Shown in pieces: positions 1-8,663 of a stretch of 64,000 bases of DNA. Position 1 is the stretch's first letter, and each line of letters starts with the position of its first letter. The notes under the pieces are model-generated. The model was not told where the DNA came from and searched no databases. It saw only the letters and a program-made list of their open reading frames with translations. A program made the translations under genes and the position numbers. This DNA comes from Bacillus sp. M6-12 (GTDB lineage: Bacteria > Bacillota > Bacilli > Bacillales > DSM-1321), in contig NZ_PGVF01000025.1 in assembly GCF_002860285.1 (NCBI RefSeq), positions 1-64,000 of the forward strand. Direction: 5' to 3'.

Positions 1-1432
1 CCACTCTTAGCCGCGCTTCTTTTTCCGCCCTTTCCTCCGCTTCTGCCACCTCTCTTAGCCACGCTTCTTCTTCCGCCCTCGCCCGTGTTTCAGCCACCTC
101 TCTAAGCAGCGTTTCTTCTTCCGCTCTCGCCCTTGCTTCTGCTTCCGCTCTTAAGCGAGCTTCTTCTTCGGCTTTCGCCCTTGCTTCTGCTTCCGCTCTT
201 AGCCGAGCTTCTTTTTCTGCCCTTTCCTCTGCTTCCACTCTTAACCGCGCTTCTTCCGCAGCCCACGCTTCTACTTCCGCTTTAATAAGTGCTTCCTCTT
301 CTGCCCGCGCTCTTGCTTCTTCTTCTACTCTTATTCGCGCTTCCTTTTCCGTCCTCGCCCATACTTCTGCTTCCGCTCTTAGGCGTGCTTCTTCTTCGGC
401 TCTTTTTTGCGCTTCTTCTGCCCTCGCTCTTGCTTCTTCTTCCACTCTTATTCGTGCTTCCTTTTCCGTCCTCGCCCATACTTCTGCTTCCGCTCTTAGG
501 CGCGCTTCTTCTTCGGCTCTTTTTCGCGCTTCTTCTGCCCTGGCTCGTGCTGCTTCCTCTCTTTTTCGCGCTTCTTCTGCCCTCGCTCGTGCTGCTTCCT
601 CTCTTATTCGCGCTTCTTCTTCTGCCTTGGCTCGCGCTTCTGCTTCCGCTTTAATTTTGGCTTCTTCTGCCTTGGCTCGTGCTTCTGCTTCCGCTTTAAT
701 TTTGGCTTCTTCTGCCTTGGCTCGTGCTTCTTCTTCCGCTTTAATTTTGGCTTCTTCTGCCTTGGCTCGTGCTTCTTCTTCCGCCCTGATTCGGGCTTCT
801 TCTGCTGCCTTGGCTCGTGCTTCTTCTTCCGCCCTCGCCCTTGCTTCTCCTTTCTCCTTTAATTGCACCTCTTCCAAGGCCCGGGCTTGGGCTTCCGCTT
901 TTTTTTTCTGTTCACCATCTTCTGCCTTTCCCTGGGCTTCTCTTTCCGCTTTTATGCGAGCCTCCTCTTCTGCCCTGGCACGAGCTTTCTGTTCTGCCTT
1001 GGCACGCGCTTCTTCTTCTGCTTTGACTCGCGCTTCCTTTGCTGCCTTTGCCCGAATTTCCCTCGCTGTCCTCGCACGCGCTTCCTCTTCTGCCTTGTCT
1101 CGTGCCTCCTTAACAGCCTTCGCCAGCGCTTCTGCCTTCGACCGTGCTTCCTCTTCTGCCTTGGTCCGCGCTTCTTCTTCTGCCTTCGCCCGTGTTTCTT
1201 CCTCGGCCTTCACCCGGTCCTCTTCTTCTGCCTTCGCCAGCGCTTCTGCCTTCGCCAGTTGTTCTTCCTCAGCCTTGGCCTGTGCTTCTGCCTCCGCATT
1301 TACTCCAGCTTTTTTATTATTTTTTCTTTCTGTTCTGTATTCGTTCTGCATTGGCCGCTCAGGGTTAGTCAATTTAGGCTGGATAATATACATAAACGGT
1401 TTTTGATCCTGAGATCCCTTCTCGGTGCTCAT
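1..1432 (-). CDS. CotO-like spore coat protein with giant EARAKAEE repeat tail (partial, runs off left edge)
   Basis: Reading starts at ATG 1432-1430 behind an AGGAGG site at 1441-1446 and stays open to base 1, at least 477 codons without a stop, so the C-terminus lies outside the window. Residues 1 to about 45 are ordinary and contain KPFMYIIQPKL; the rest is almost only Glu, Ala, Lys and Arg in units such as EEARAKAE. Higher-order repeats are visible: a 15-residue unit (EARAKAEEAKIKAEE) around 620-780 and a 39-residue (117 nt) unit around 364-597. This predicts one long charged helix or coiled coil. The short (Y)I(I/V)QP-type N-terminus and the position next to fabI, where B. subtilis has cotO-cotZYXWV, suggest a CotO-family coat morphogenetic protein, by inference only. 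Usual CotO proteins are near 200-230 residues, so the repeat tail would be a large expansion. Open frame: very sure; CotO assignment: moderate. Confidence 0.75.
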   Translation of the reverse strand, partial: MSTEKGSQDQKPFMYIIQPKLTNPERPMQNEYRTERKNNKKAGVNAEAEAQAKAEEEQLAKAEALAKAEEEDRVKAEEETRAKAEEEARTKAEEEARSKAEALAKAVKEARDKAEEEARARTAREIRAKAAKEARVKAEEEARAKAEQKARARAEEEARIKAEREAQGKAEDGEQKKKAEAQARALEEVQLKEKGEARARAEEEARAKAAEEARIRAEEEARAKAEEAKIKAEEEARAKAEEAKIKAEAEARAKAEEAKIKAEAEARAKAEEEARIREEAARARAEEARKREEAARARAEEARKRAEEEARLRAEAEVWARTEKEARIRVEEEARARAEEAQKRAEEEARLRAEAEVWARTEKEARIRVEEEARARAEEEALIKAEVEAWAAEEARLRVEAEERAEKEARLRAEAEARAKAEEEARLRAEAEARARAEEETLLREVAETRARAEEEAWLREVAEAEERAEKEARLRV

Positions 1433-1600
1433 ACCAAATCCCTCCTGGTGTATTCTCAGAATATAATTTCAATGGTTCTATTCACTATCCATATGAAAGC
1501 AGCGGCGCGAATATGACTTCCACAAAATGCACGGCCCTTTAAATAAAAAGAAAACTGCGCTGGGCGCTGTAGCGTTAAGGTTAAGCAGTTATACATTCCT

Positions 1601-1632
1601 AAAAAAAACGAGAGGCGCATTTGCCTCTCGTT
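1601..1632 (-). terminator. Terminator of the first pepF
   Basis: A 10-bp perfect stem (AACGAGAGGC with its complement) around a 6-nt loop, followed on the minus strand by a run of eight T. It lies seven bases past the pepF stop codon. Confidence 0.9.
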
Positions 1633-1638
1633 CCGTTG

Positions 1639-3429
1639 CTACATTAACTTGTTTAATTCCACCACTAGCCCTTCAAACACTTTTAGCGCGTTATTGATTG
1701 GCTCTCCTGTTTCCAGATTGACCCCTGTTTTTCGCAATAGCTCGAGCGGGTAATCTGATCCGCCGCTCTTCAGGAAATCCAAATAATTTTCAAGTGTTTG
1801 ATGATCACCGTTCAGCAGTCGATCGGCTATATCAATGGCTGACGCAAAGCCTGTAGCATATTTGTATACGTAAAAAGGCCGATAGAAGTGCGGAATTCGA
1901 GACCAGCCATACTTAACCTCATCTTCAAATACTAAAGATTCACCATTATATTGCCTGAACAGGGATTCATATATTTTATTGAATTCCTCTGCATTTAGAG
2001 GCTGCCCCGCTTCCGCCTTTTCATGGGTTATTTTTTCAAACTCAGCAAACATTACCTGGGTAAAAAAAGTTCCACGGAATTGGTCGATAAAATGATTAAG
2101 CAGATATGCCTTCATTTTGGGGTCTTCGGTATGATTCAGCAAATAACGGATCAGTAAAACTTCATTTACAGTGGATGCGACCTCTGCAACAAAAATAGAA
2201 TAACGCGCCGAAATATAAGGCTGATTCTTATTGCTGTAATAGCTATGTGCTGCGTGGCCCAGCTCGTGAACAAGCGTAAACAGACTGTCCAGATCATCCT
2301 GATGATTTAGCAGAACATAGGGATGAACACCATAAACCCCTATATTGTAAGCTCCGGATCTTTTTCCTTTTGTTTCACGGACATCAATTACCCCGCTATT
2401 TTTGAATTCCTTTAAGAGAGAGATGTATTCATCACCAAGCGGCTGCAAGGCGGATAGCATTGTATCGTAGGCATCGTCATAGGAAATCTCTTTCTTTTGG
2501 CCTGGTATAAGCGGCACACTCATATCATAAGGACGAAGCTCTTCTATTCCCAGGCGCTGTTTTCTGATTTTCAGGTAACTGTCCAGGCCATCAAGGTGCT
2601 CCTTAGCAGAAGAAAGTAAGTTCTCATAAACAGATACAGGGACGTTGTCTCCAAACAATCCCCTTTCCAGGGCAGAGGGATATCCTCTAAGCCTCGAAGT
2701 GGTTACATTATTTTTGATCGAGGCAGAAAGTGTTGAGGCAATCGTATTTTTCAGCTGCAAATACGGCTTATTATAAGCTTTATAGGCTTCTTTACGCTTT
2801 TCCCGGTTTTCATCCTCAATCAGCTTCGAATACATACCCCTTGTCAGCTGGACTTTGTTTCCATCATCATCGGTTACTTCACCAAATTCGATATCAGCAT
2901 TATTTATCATACCGAATGTATTTCTCGGCGCGGATAATGCCTCACCTAAATGAGAGAGGATTTCCTCCTGTTCTTTTGACAGAACATGCTTCTTATACCT
3001 ATAAGATTCAAAAAGGTCTTCTTCAAAATATTTCAACCCATCTTCTTCAGTGATATATCCCTTCAATTTCTCTTCATCCATTGCTAACAAAAAAGGCATA
3101 AAAAAGGACATGGCTGTTCCCAGTTTCGTGCCTAATTGCTGTGATCTTTGGAGCAATGCCTGGGAACTGGAGACCCGGGTATCCTCATCATTAAGCAGCA
3201 TCGCATAAATCTGCAGATGGCTATATTTTTGGCTGATCTCTTCTGTAAGCGTTAAATAACTTAACAGTGATTTTGCATCAATGATGTTCCCCTCAAATTT
3301 CCTGACTTCTTCCACTTTCTCCGATACTTCTTTATAATCCTGTTCCCAAGCTTCCAAATTGGGATAAATATCTTCCAAATTCCACTTCTCTGAAGCTTTA
3401 ATGTCTTCCCTTGTCTTTGATTGAGACAT
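1639..3429 (-). CDS. pepF: Oligoendopeptidase F, M3 family metallopeptidase (copy 1)
   Basis: A 596-residue cytoplasmic zinc endopeptidase that trims oligopeptides of roughly 7-17 residues. The zinc site is HELGHAAHSYYS near residue 390 (HExxH), with the distal Glu in the FVAEVAST segment about 25 residues on, as in M3B peptidases. The N-terminal half is the all-helical oligopeptidase F domain, and the length is typical of PepF. No signal peptide. A second PepF, which is the syntenic yjbG equivalent, lies at 16297-18114; the two are clearly paralogous (same LxxxxDxLDSLFTLVHELGH or NNLFTLAHEFGH core) but diverged. This copy is a single-gene unit with its own terminator. A plausible job is turnover of imported or signalling peptides. 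Confidence 0.93.
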   Translation of the reverse strand: MSQSKTREDIKASEKWNLEDIYPNLEAWEQDYKEVSEKVEEVRKFEGNIIDAKSLLSYLTLTEEISQKYSHLQIYAMLLNDEDTRVSSSQALLQRSQQLGTKLGTAMSFFMPFLLAMDEEKLKGYITEEDGLKYFEEDLFESYRYKKHVLSKEQEEILSHLGEALSAPRNTFGMINNADIEFGEVTDDDGNKVQLTRGMYSKLIEDENREKRKEAYKAYNKPYLQLKNTIASTLSASIKNNVTTSRLRGYPSALERGLFGDNVPVSVYENLLSSAKEHLDGLDSYLKIRKQRLGIEELRPYDMSVPLIPGQKKEISYDDAYDTMLSALQPLGDEYISLLKEFKNSGVIDVRETKGKRSGAYNIGVYGVHPYVLLNHQDDLDSLFTLVHELGHAAHSYYSNKNQPYISARYSIFVAEVASTVNEVLLIRYLLNHTEDPKMKAYLLNHFIDQFRGTFFTQVMFAEFEKITHEKAEAGQPLNAEEFNKIYESLFRQYNGESLVFEDEVKYGWSRIPHFYRPFYVYKYATGFASAIDIADRLLNGDHQTLENYLDFLKSGGSDYPLELLRKTGVNLETGEPINNALKVFEGLVVELNKLM

Positions 3430-3547
3430 TTATGAAAAACTCCTTTGCTCTGAGATTTTATGCATCTTTTCCTATTATACCTAACATCTTTCGAAAGCTC
3501 TTATGTTACTATTTTTTTATAAAAAGCCTGTAAATAAAAAACAATTA

Positions 3548-3576
3548 TTGACTTTATTAATAAAAAATGTTATAAT
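3548..3576 (+). promoter_or_regulatory. SigmaA promoter of the MBL-fold hydrolase gene
   Basis: TTGACT at 3548-3553, a 17-bp spacer and a perfect TATAAT at 3571-3576. A second TTGACA with a 17-bp spacer to TATCCT starts about 40 bp downstream. The resulting 5' leader is about 170 nt and contains no riboswitch that I recognise. Confidence 0.7.
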
Positions 3577-3750
3577 TAAGTTTTATTTGACATTAACTGA
3601 AATTTTAATTATCCTAAATGTAGAATTTCATCACAAAGACCCTGCAACCGGGAAACTCATTCCAAACACAAAAGCAGTTCGGCAAACCGGTACCGGATTT
3701 TTTTGAATGAACTGATGTTTTCCCATTATCAAGCTAAGTGGGGGTAAATA

Positions 3751-4521
3751 ATGAAAATAGCTAACGGAATTAATATGCTGCAAATAGAAGCGAATGTGCT
3801 GGGAGGAGTAGATGTAATTCACCCGGTGCTGATATTTGATGAAGAAACGGTGATACTTATAGACACCGGATATCCAGGGCTTGCTGACCGGATTTACGCT
3901 GCAATTGAATTGGCCGGCGTTCCGGCAGATAGGCTCAATAAAATTATTATTACCCATCAGGACCTTGACCATATTGGAAGCCTGCCAGCGCTTTCTGAAA
4001 AAGCGGCCGGATCAATTGAAGTCTTAGCAAGCACCTTTGAAAAGCCCTATATAGAAGGTGAAGAGAGACTTCTGAAATTAACACCAGAGGCTATTGCCCA
4101 AATTGAGTCTATACTCCCTGCTAATGTTCCGGAGGAATGGAAAAGAGCATTCAAAGCAGTACTTGAAAACCCGCCGTCATCAAAGGTGCACCGCATCATC
4201 GAAGATGGGGAAGAACTTCCTTTTTGCGGCAGGCTTAATGTAATCAGCACTCCCGGTCATACCCCAGGGCATATCAGCCTTTATCATAAACAAAGCAAAA
4301 CCCTCATTGCGGCTGATGCATTGACTATCGTTTCCGGACAATTACAGGGACCAGATCGGAAACAAACGCTTGATATGGATACAGCTATAAAATCGCTGTA
4401 CAAACTCGCTCAATATGATATTGAACACATCATCTGCTATCACGGCGGGCTTTACTCCGGAGAGGCATCCAAACGGATTGCCGAACTTGCTGACGAACTT
4501 TCGGCTGCAGACGTAATATAG
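3751..4521 (+). CDS. MBL-fold metallo-hydrolase
   Basis: 256-residue metallo-beta-lactamase superfamily protein. The metal site is THQDLDHIG near residue 70 (HxxDxDH; the first His of the usual HxHxDH is replaced by the HQD arrangement common in this subgroup), followed by TPGHTPGHISL near 168, an Asp in the AADAL segment and a late His in CYHGG near 230. The start is ATG 3751 behind GGGGG at 3741-3745. The family hydrolyses thioesters, lactones or phosphoesters; the substrate here cannot be read from sequence. Monocistronic, flanked by a promoter at 3548 and a terminator at 4583. Confidence 0.85.
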   Translation: MKIANGINMLQIEANVLGGVDVIHPVLIFDEETVILIDTGYPGLADRIYAAIELAGVPADRLNKIIITHQDLDHIGSLPALSEKAAGSIEVLASTFEKPYIEGEERLLKLTPEAIAQIESILPANVPEEWKRAFKAVLENPPSSKVHRIIEDGEELPFCGRLNVISTPGHTPGHISLYHKQSKTLIAADALTIVSGQLQGPDRKQTLDMDTAIKSLYKLAQYDIEHIICYHGGLYSGEASKRIAELADELSAADVI

Positions 4522-4582
4522 CTGCGCGTAAACCATGACATTCTTAAATTATCCAGCAGTGATGCCTTTTACCCGGATTTAA

Positions 4583-4610
4583 AAATACCCTGCCTCCAGG
4601 GTATTTTTTA
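4583..4610 (+). terminator. Terminator of the MBL-fold gene
   Basis: 10-bp perfect stem AAATACCCTG/CAGGGTATTT with a 4-nt loop, running into TTTTTTA. Confidence 0.9.
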
Positions 4611-4679
4611 TTATCATTTTTTTGTAACTACATCAGTTAAATATGCAAATGGCATGCTATATATCACAAAAATACATTG

Positions 4680-4832
4680 TTAACTGGCGCTATTTTTATT
4701 TTTCAGCTCTTCCAGAATGCTGATTATCCGTTTATTTTGTTCTACTGAATATCGGAATTTACTTTTATTCTTCGAATCCAGCGCAATATAAACGCTGCCA
4801 ATAAAAACGGGAAAAGAGTACCACACCAGCAA
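4680..4832 (-). CDS. Possible 50-residue membrane protein without a normal start
   Basis: On the minus strand, just past the fabI terminator, a frame reads LLVWYSFPVFIGSVYIALDS and ends with a charged amphipathic tail containing SVEQNKRIISILEELKNKN. The composition (one hydrophobic segment, then a polar helix) is protein-like. The frame is open from 4901 but has no ATG; a TTG at 4832-4830 follows GGGGGA by five bases and is the best start. It may be a real short membrane protein of unknown role or the 3' remnant of a degraded one. A competing frame from ATG 4860 is less protein-like. Homologue searches with the C-terminal 30 residues would decide. Confidence 0.35.
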   Translation of the reverse strand: MLVWYSFPVFIGSVYIALDSKNKSKFRYSVEQNKRIISILEELKNKNSAS

Positions 4833-4917
4833 AGAAATCCCCCAGAGGCAAGCTCCCCCTCTTTCTTCATTTACTAATTTGCCATTACAGAATATTTGTG
4901 ACTAGCGCCCGTAATTA

Positions 4918-4957
4918 TAAAAATAAAAACGCCGGGAAACTGAATTCCCAGGCGTTT
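4918..4957 (-). terminator. Terminator of fabI
   Basis: AAACGCC and GGGAA arms pair with TTCCC and GGCGTTT (one bulged T); on the minus strand the hairpin is followed by a TTTATTTTTA tract. Confidence 0.8.
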
Positions 4958-4966
4958 CTGATTATT

Positions 4967-5740
4967 CTATCCCATTACATGATATCCAGAATCAACATGG
5001 ATATTCTCTCCTGTTATTCCGCGTGCAAGGTCGCTGAACAAGAATAGAGCTGCATCACCGACTTCTTCAGGCGTTGTCGTCCTGCGGAGAGGAGCTCTTT
5101 CTTCAATCTGCTTCAAGATGGAGTTAAAGTCGCTTACTCCTTTTGCTGACAGCGTTCGGATTGGTCCAGCGGAAATGGAATTTACCCGGATTCCAAGTTT
5201 GCCAAGATCGCTCGCCAAGTATTTTACGCTGGCATCAAGTGAAGCCTTGGCCACACCCATGACATTATAGTTAGGAAGCACACGCTCTCCTCCAAGGTAG
5301 GTTAGCGTAACTATGCTGCTCCCTTCAGCCAGGATTTCTTTAGCAGCTTTTGCTACAGCAGTCAAAGAGTACGAACTGATATTATGGGCCAGCAAAAAGC
5401 CATCCCGTGTAGTATTCATATAGTCGCCTTCCAGCTCATCTTTATTGGCGAAAGCGATGCAATGGGCGATCCCATGTATTACACCTGCAGTCTCCTTTAT
5501 CGCCGCAAAGCACTTTTCGATATCTTCATCATTCGTTACATCACACGGCAATACAGGTGATGATGCGCCTTCCAATGATTCCGCGAGTTCACGTACACTT
5601 TTTTCCAGACGTTCTCCGGCATATGTAAAAATTAAATTTGCACCCGCATTGTGGAGGGAACGAGCAATTCCCCAAGCAATACTGCGTTTATTGGCCACAC
5701 CCATTACAACATATGTTTTTCCTTCTAAAGAAAGAGTCAT
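4967..5740 (-). CDS. fabI: Enoyl-[acyl-carrier-protein] reductase (NADH), FabI
   Basis: 257-residue short-chain dehydrogenase-like reductase that performs the last step of each fatty-acid elongation cycle (FASII). Visible landmarks are the nucleotide-binding GVANKRSIAWGIA at residues 14-26, the catalytic YNVMGVAKASLDA near 155-170 (Tyr-x6-Lys), and the substrate-loop region SAGPIRTLSAKGV near 190. Length matches FabI (258 in B. subtilis). The start ATG 5740 follows AGGAGGGC. A perfect FapR operator lies just upstream, so malonyl-CoA should control expression together with fabH-fabF at 35-37 kb. Monocistronic. Confidence 0.97.
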   Translation of the reverse strand: MTLSLEGKTYVVMGVANKRSIAWGIARSLHNAGANLIFTYAGERLEKSVRELAESLEGASSPVLPCDVTNDEDIEKCFAAIKETAGVIHGIAHCIAFANKDELEGDYMNTTRDGFLLAHNISSYSLTAVAKAAKEILAEGSSIVTLTYLGGERVLPNYNVMGVAKASLDASVKYLASDLGKLGIRVNSISAGPIRTLSAKGVSDFNSILKQIEERAPLRRTTTPEEVGDAALFLFSDLARGITGENIHVDSGYHVMG

Positions 5741-5772
5741 TAGTTTGATGCCCTCCTGATTAACACAAGTTA

Positions 5773-5789
5773 TTAGTACCTAGTACTAA
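5773..5789. promoter_or_regulatory. FapR operator overlapping the fabI promoter
   Basis: TTAGTACCTAGTACTAA is a perfect 17-bp palindrome and fits the known Bacillus FapR consensus (ATTAGTACCTAGTCTTAAT). On the minus strand it follows TATAAT (complement 5794-5799) directly, so it covers the likely transcription start of fabI. The rest of the 5741-6079 interval is AT-rich and shows nothing else that I can name. Confidence 0.88.
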
Positions 5790-6079
5790 ATCCATTATAA
5801 ACAAAAAGCAGGTATTAAAAAAGATAATTTTCAAATTCATGTTATTTTGCTCTTGGATTTCGTTAAAATTCAGCAGCGAGTAAAAGGAAATTTCATTCTA
5901 TAAACAAGCATTTTATATAAAGACAAGACTCTGTTAAATGACTATTGATTTCCGCTTCTTGCGTTCACTAATCAGCATAGTGGCAAAATCAGCTATGTTT
6001 ACTATAGCCTTAATAAAAATCCTATCAATCCGAATATATAATGGTATACTATTCCAAAAACGTAAAGCGGGGAATCAGG

Positions 6080-6622
6080 ATGGTTTTTCCTAAACTAGAA
6101 ACAAAACGGCTCCATCTGACTGAAATAACAGATAACCATGCAAGGGCGCTCTATAATATTTTCTCCCTTAATGAAGTAACAAAATTCTATGGATTGGATA
6201 ATTTTAAAACTATTGATGATTCATGGCAAATTATAGATTCATTTAAAAATAATTTCCTTGCCAAACGAGGAATACGCTGGGGAATCGTACACAAGGAGTC
6301 CGGCGAGTTTATCGGAACAGTCGGCTTAAATAATTGGAGCTCACCAAACAAACGGGCAGAGGTCGGTTATGAACTGCATCCAGATTATTGGAGGAGCGGG
6401 TATACCACAGAAGCAGTCATAAAGGTTCTAAACTATGCTTTTCATGATATTGGGCTTAAGCGGATTGGCGCTGTCGTCTATCCGGAAAATATTTCATCCT
6501 CCAATCTCCTTAAGAAAATCGGATTTCAGCAGGAAGGGCTTTTAAGAGATTATATCTTCCAGGGTGGCCGTTCTCATGACGTTAACGTATATTCACTTTT
6601 GATGGGCGAATTTAAAGAGTAG
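6080..6622 (+). CDS. GNAT-family N-acetyltransferase (RimJ/RimL type)
   Basis: 180-residue acetyltransferase with the RimJ/RimL layout: ETKRLHLTEIT at the N-terminus, a GTVGLNNW strand near 85, EVGYELHPDYWRSGYTTEAV (acetyl-CoA-binding motif A) near 100-120, and NISSSNLLKKIGFQQEGLLRDY near 145-165. I place the start at ATG 6080, which has GCGGGGAA at 6067-6074, rather than an in-frame ATG 39 bases earlier that has no ribosome site. Relatives acetylate ribosomal protein N-termini or small amines; the substrate is not predictable. It stands alone between fabI and mgtE. Confidence 0.88.
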   Translation: MVFPKLETKRLHLTEITDNHARALYNIFSLNEVTKFYGLDNFKTIDDSWQIIDSFKNNFLAKRGIRWGIVHKESGEFIGTVGLNNWSSPNKRAEVGYELHPDYWRSGYTTEAVIKVLNYAFHDIGLKRIGAVVYPENISSSNLLKKIGFQQEGLLRDYIFQGGRSHDVNVYSLLMGEFKE

Positions 6623-7008
6623 TTTAACAAAACATCAAAACTTAAAGTGCGACGATAATTATGTGATTTAAATCGAAGATCAATAATATAGACAAAGTTT
6701 TTTCCTTGAAGCGATAGATTAATTCCGTGAAAAAAGCATCTCTTTGTCCGTGTAATCATTTTTCGAACAAAATATCTGGCTTGAAGGATACCTTCCGCGG
6801 AAACCGGTCAAATTCTTGAGTAAAATTACTTACACGCGCAACCGTACCATAATTTCCATGAAAATAAGTTTTATTCCATGAAAACGCATAATTCACGGAA
6901 TACTTTTCCAGGATCCCTACTAGGCCAGTTTTATTAAGACTTACAGCAGCTGTATTTTTCCACAGGAAAGGCTGGCTCAAAAAAGTGAGCCAGCCTTTCT
7001 GTTTTACC
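6623..7008. other. 386-bp gene-free gap with short repeats and one hairpin
   Basis: No convincing gene in either direction. The element TTCC(A/G)TGAAAA occurs three times (6723-6733, 6854-6864, 6874-6884) and its complement TTCACGGAA at 6892-6900, so TTCCGTGAA forms a 9-bp inverted repeat about 170 bp apart. It could be a degenerate dispersed repeat. Confidence 0.3.
6967..6998 (-). terminator. Hairpin after mgtE
   Basis: A 13-bp perfect stem (AAAGGCTGGCTCA with its complement) around a short A-rich loop. It sits just past the mgtE stop. The T tract is weak on the minus strand, so it may also act in the plus direction, where TTTCTGTTTT follows. Confidence 0.7.
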
Positions 7009-8382
7009 TTAATGAAGGTAACTCATAAACATAGTTGCCATGCCAAAATAAATCAAGATGCTGATAATGTCATTAATAGTGGTAATAAATGGTCCGGATG
7101 CAACAGCAGGATCGATATTCATTTTATGCATGATTAGCGGTACTAAGGAGCCTGCGAGTGTTGCAACGATCAAGGTTGCAAGGATTGATAATCCGACAAG
7201 GAAACCAAGGAATAAATCTCCCTGCCAGAAGTAGACGATCAAGGTGATCAGTACGCCGCAGGTTGCTCCGGTGATTAGTCCGGTTCCCGCTTCCCGGATA
7301 ATCAGCTTCCACTTGCTTTCATCCTCAAGGTCACCCGTAGCGATTCCGCGTACAGCCACGGCAAGCGCCTGAGTGCCAGTATTTCCAGCCATCCCGGCAA
7401 TAAGCGGGATAAAAATGGCCAAAATCGCCTTTTGGTTAAGGGTTTCTTCAAACCGGCCGATTAAGCTGGCTGTCATCATGCCAAGAAAAAGGAGGATAAC
7501 AAGCCATGGCAAACGCTTTTTTGCGGCAGCGAATGGTCCTTTATCTACTCTGTCCATATCGGAAACACCGGCCAGTTTTGAGTAGTCGTCCGAAGCTTCT
7601 TCTTCCATTACATCAATGATATCATCGACTGTAATAATTCCGAGAAGATGGTTTTGGAAATTCACAACCGGAACGGCGAGGAAATTGTAATCCCTCATTA
7701 CCCGGGCCACTTCCTCCTGATCTTCGCTGACAGAAACTGAAACAACACGGTCGAACATAATATCCAGGATCATTGTATCATCATCTGAGACAATTAGATC
7801 TCTCAAGGATATTACCCCGACAAGCCTTTTCTCCTCATCTACTACATAAAGGTAGTAAATCGTTTCGGCCTCGGGAGCTTCCTTTTTCAAGATATACATA
7901 GCCGATCTGACTGTCTGATTGGCTTCAATGGCGATAAACTCAGTGGTCATGATACTTCCGGCAGTATATTCTTCATAATGGAGCAGCTCTTTAATTTCCT
8001 GGGCAGCTTCATTATCCATAATCGTCAAATAGCTTACAGCCTGATCTTTATCAAGTTCATTTAATACGTCAACCGCATCATCCGTATACATTTCAGACAG
8101 CATATCAGCAGCATATGCTGGTGCCATTTCAGACAAAATATCTTCATATTCTTCTTCTTCGTTTTCAATATTTTCAAAAAGGGCGGCCATCTCTTCCGGA
8201 GACAGAAAATTGTATAAATTAGCTCTTATATCCTTGTCCAACATTGTAAAAAACTGTGCCTGGTCATATGGATGCATATCTAAAAATTCTTTTCGGAACA
8301 GCTCAATATCTTCATTTTCAAGCGATTTGATTAATAGCTCTGAATTGAAATTTTCTTTCTCATTTTCTTTTTGTTCTGTCAT
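7009..8382 (-). CDS. mgtE: Magnesium transporter MgtE
   Basis: 457-residue Mg2+ channel/transporter of the cytoplasmic membrane. Domain order is as expected: an acidic N domain (residues about 20-130, with AADMLSEM), tandem CBS domains (about 130-270, including the GSIMTTEFIAIEANQTV and GIITVDDIIDVMEE segments) that sense Mg2+, and a C-terminal pore domain of five membrane helices (about 285-457) with the AVRG and PFITTINDIISILIYFG segments that line the pore. The start ATG 8382 follows GGGAGGG. B. subtilis mgtE is controlled by an M-box riboswitch; I see no M-box in the 280 bp upstream. Divergent from prpE. Confidence 0.95.
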   Translation of the reverse strand: MTEQKENEKENFNSELLIKSLENEDIELFRKEFLDMHPYDQAQFFTMLDKDIRANLYNFLSPEEMAALFENIENEEEEYEDILSEMAPAYAADMLSEMYTDDAVDVLNELDKDQAVSYLTIMDNEAAQEIKELLHYEEYTAGSIMTTEFIAIEANQTVRSAMYILKKEAPEAETIYYLYVVDEEKRLVGVISLRDLIVSDDDTMILDIMFDRVVSVSVSEDQEEVARVMRDYNFLAVPVVNFQNHLLGIITVDDIIDVMEEEASDDYSKLAGVSDMDRVDKGPFAAAKKRLPWLVILLFLGMMTASLIGRFEETLNQKAILAIFIPLIAGMAGNTGTQALAVAVRGIATGDLEDESKWKLIIREAGTGLITGATCGVLITLIVYFWQGDLFLGFLVGLSILATLIVATLAGSLVPLIMHKMNIDPAVASGPFITTINDIISILIYFGMATMFMSYLH

Positions 8383-8663
8383 CAGATGACCCTCCCTTCA
8401 GCTCAATGCTGGTTGCCTTTTTAATAATCCCACCCATCATTATGCTTTAAACAGGCACATATGACAAGACAGGCAAGTTTTCCAATTATTATAATTCAAA
8501 GAATAAAAAAAGAGATACTATCATTCGTACCCGTAAAATTAAGTACATATGCCAAAGTTGCGTTAAGGGGTTCGATGCTGTTTCTTTTTCACCAGTTTGG
8601 TAGTGGTAAAATGTTAACCAACTGTTCATAATAGGATGGAAAGCTGCAAGGGAGGAAGCCAAG

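Noticed and set aside
282-479. A 65-residue Ser/Arg-rich minus-strand frame
   Set aside because: It is a shifted reading of the same repeats; the coat-like frame runs through it on the same strand.
364-597. CRISPR-like regular repeats
   Set aside because: The repeats are contiguous coding units without spacers; period and phase follow codons of the coat-like gene.
289-1516. Several plus-strand Leu-, Ser- and Ala-rich open frames over the repeat region
   Set aside because: They are complements of the EARAKAEE repeat gene; none has a ribosome site, and the minus frame explains the whole stretch.
3503-3706. A 67-codon plus frame ahead of the MBL gene
   Set aside because: It begins before the promoter that should transcribe it, has no ribosome site, and its sequence is not protein-like at the start.
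8383-8663. M-box riboswitch before mgtE
   Set aside because: Looked for the M-box core (GGTGAGGCTCC-like) on the minus strand and did not find it.
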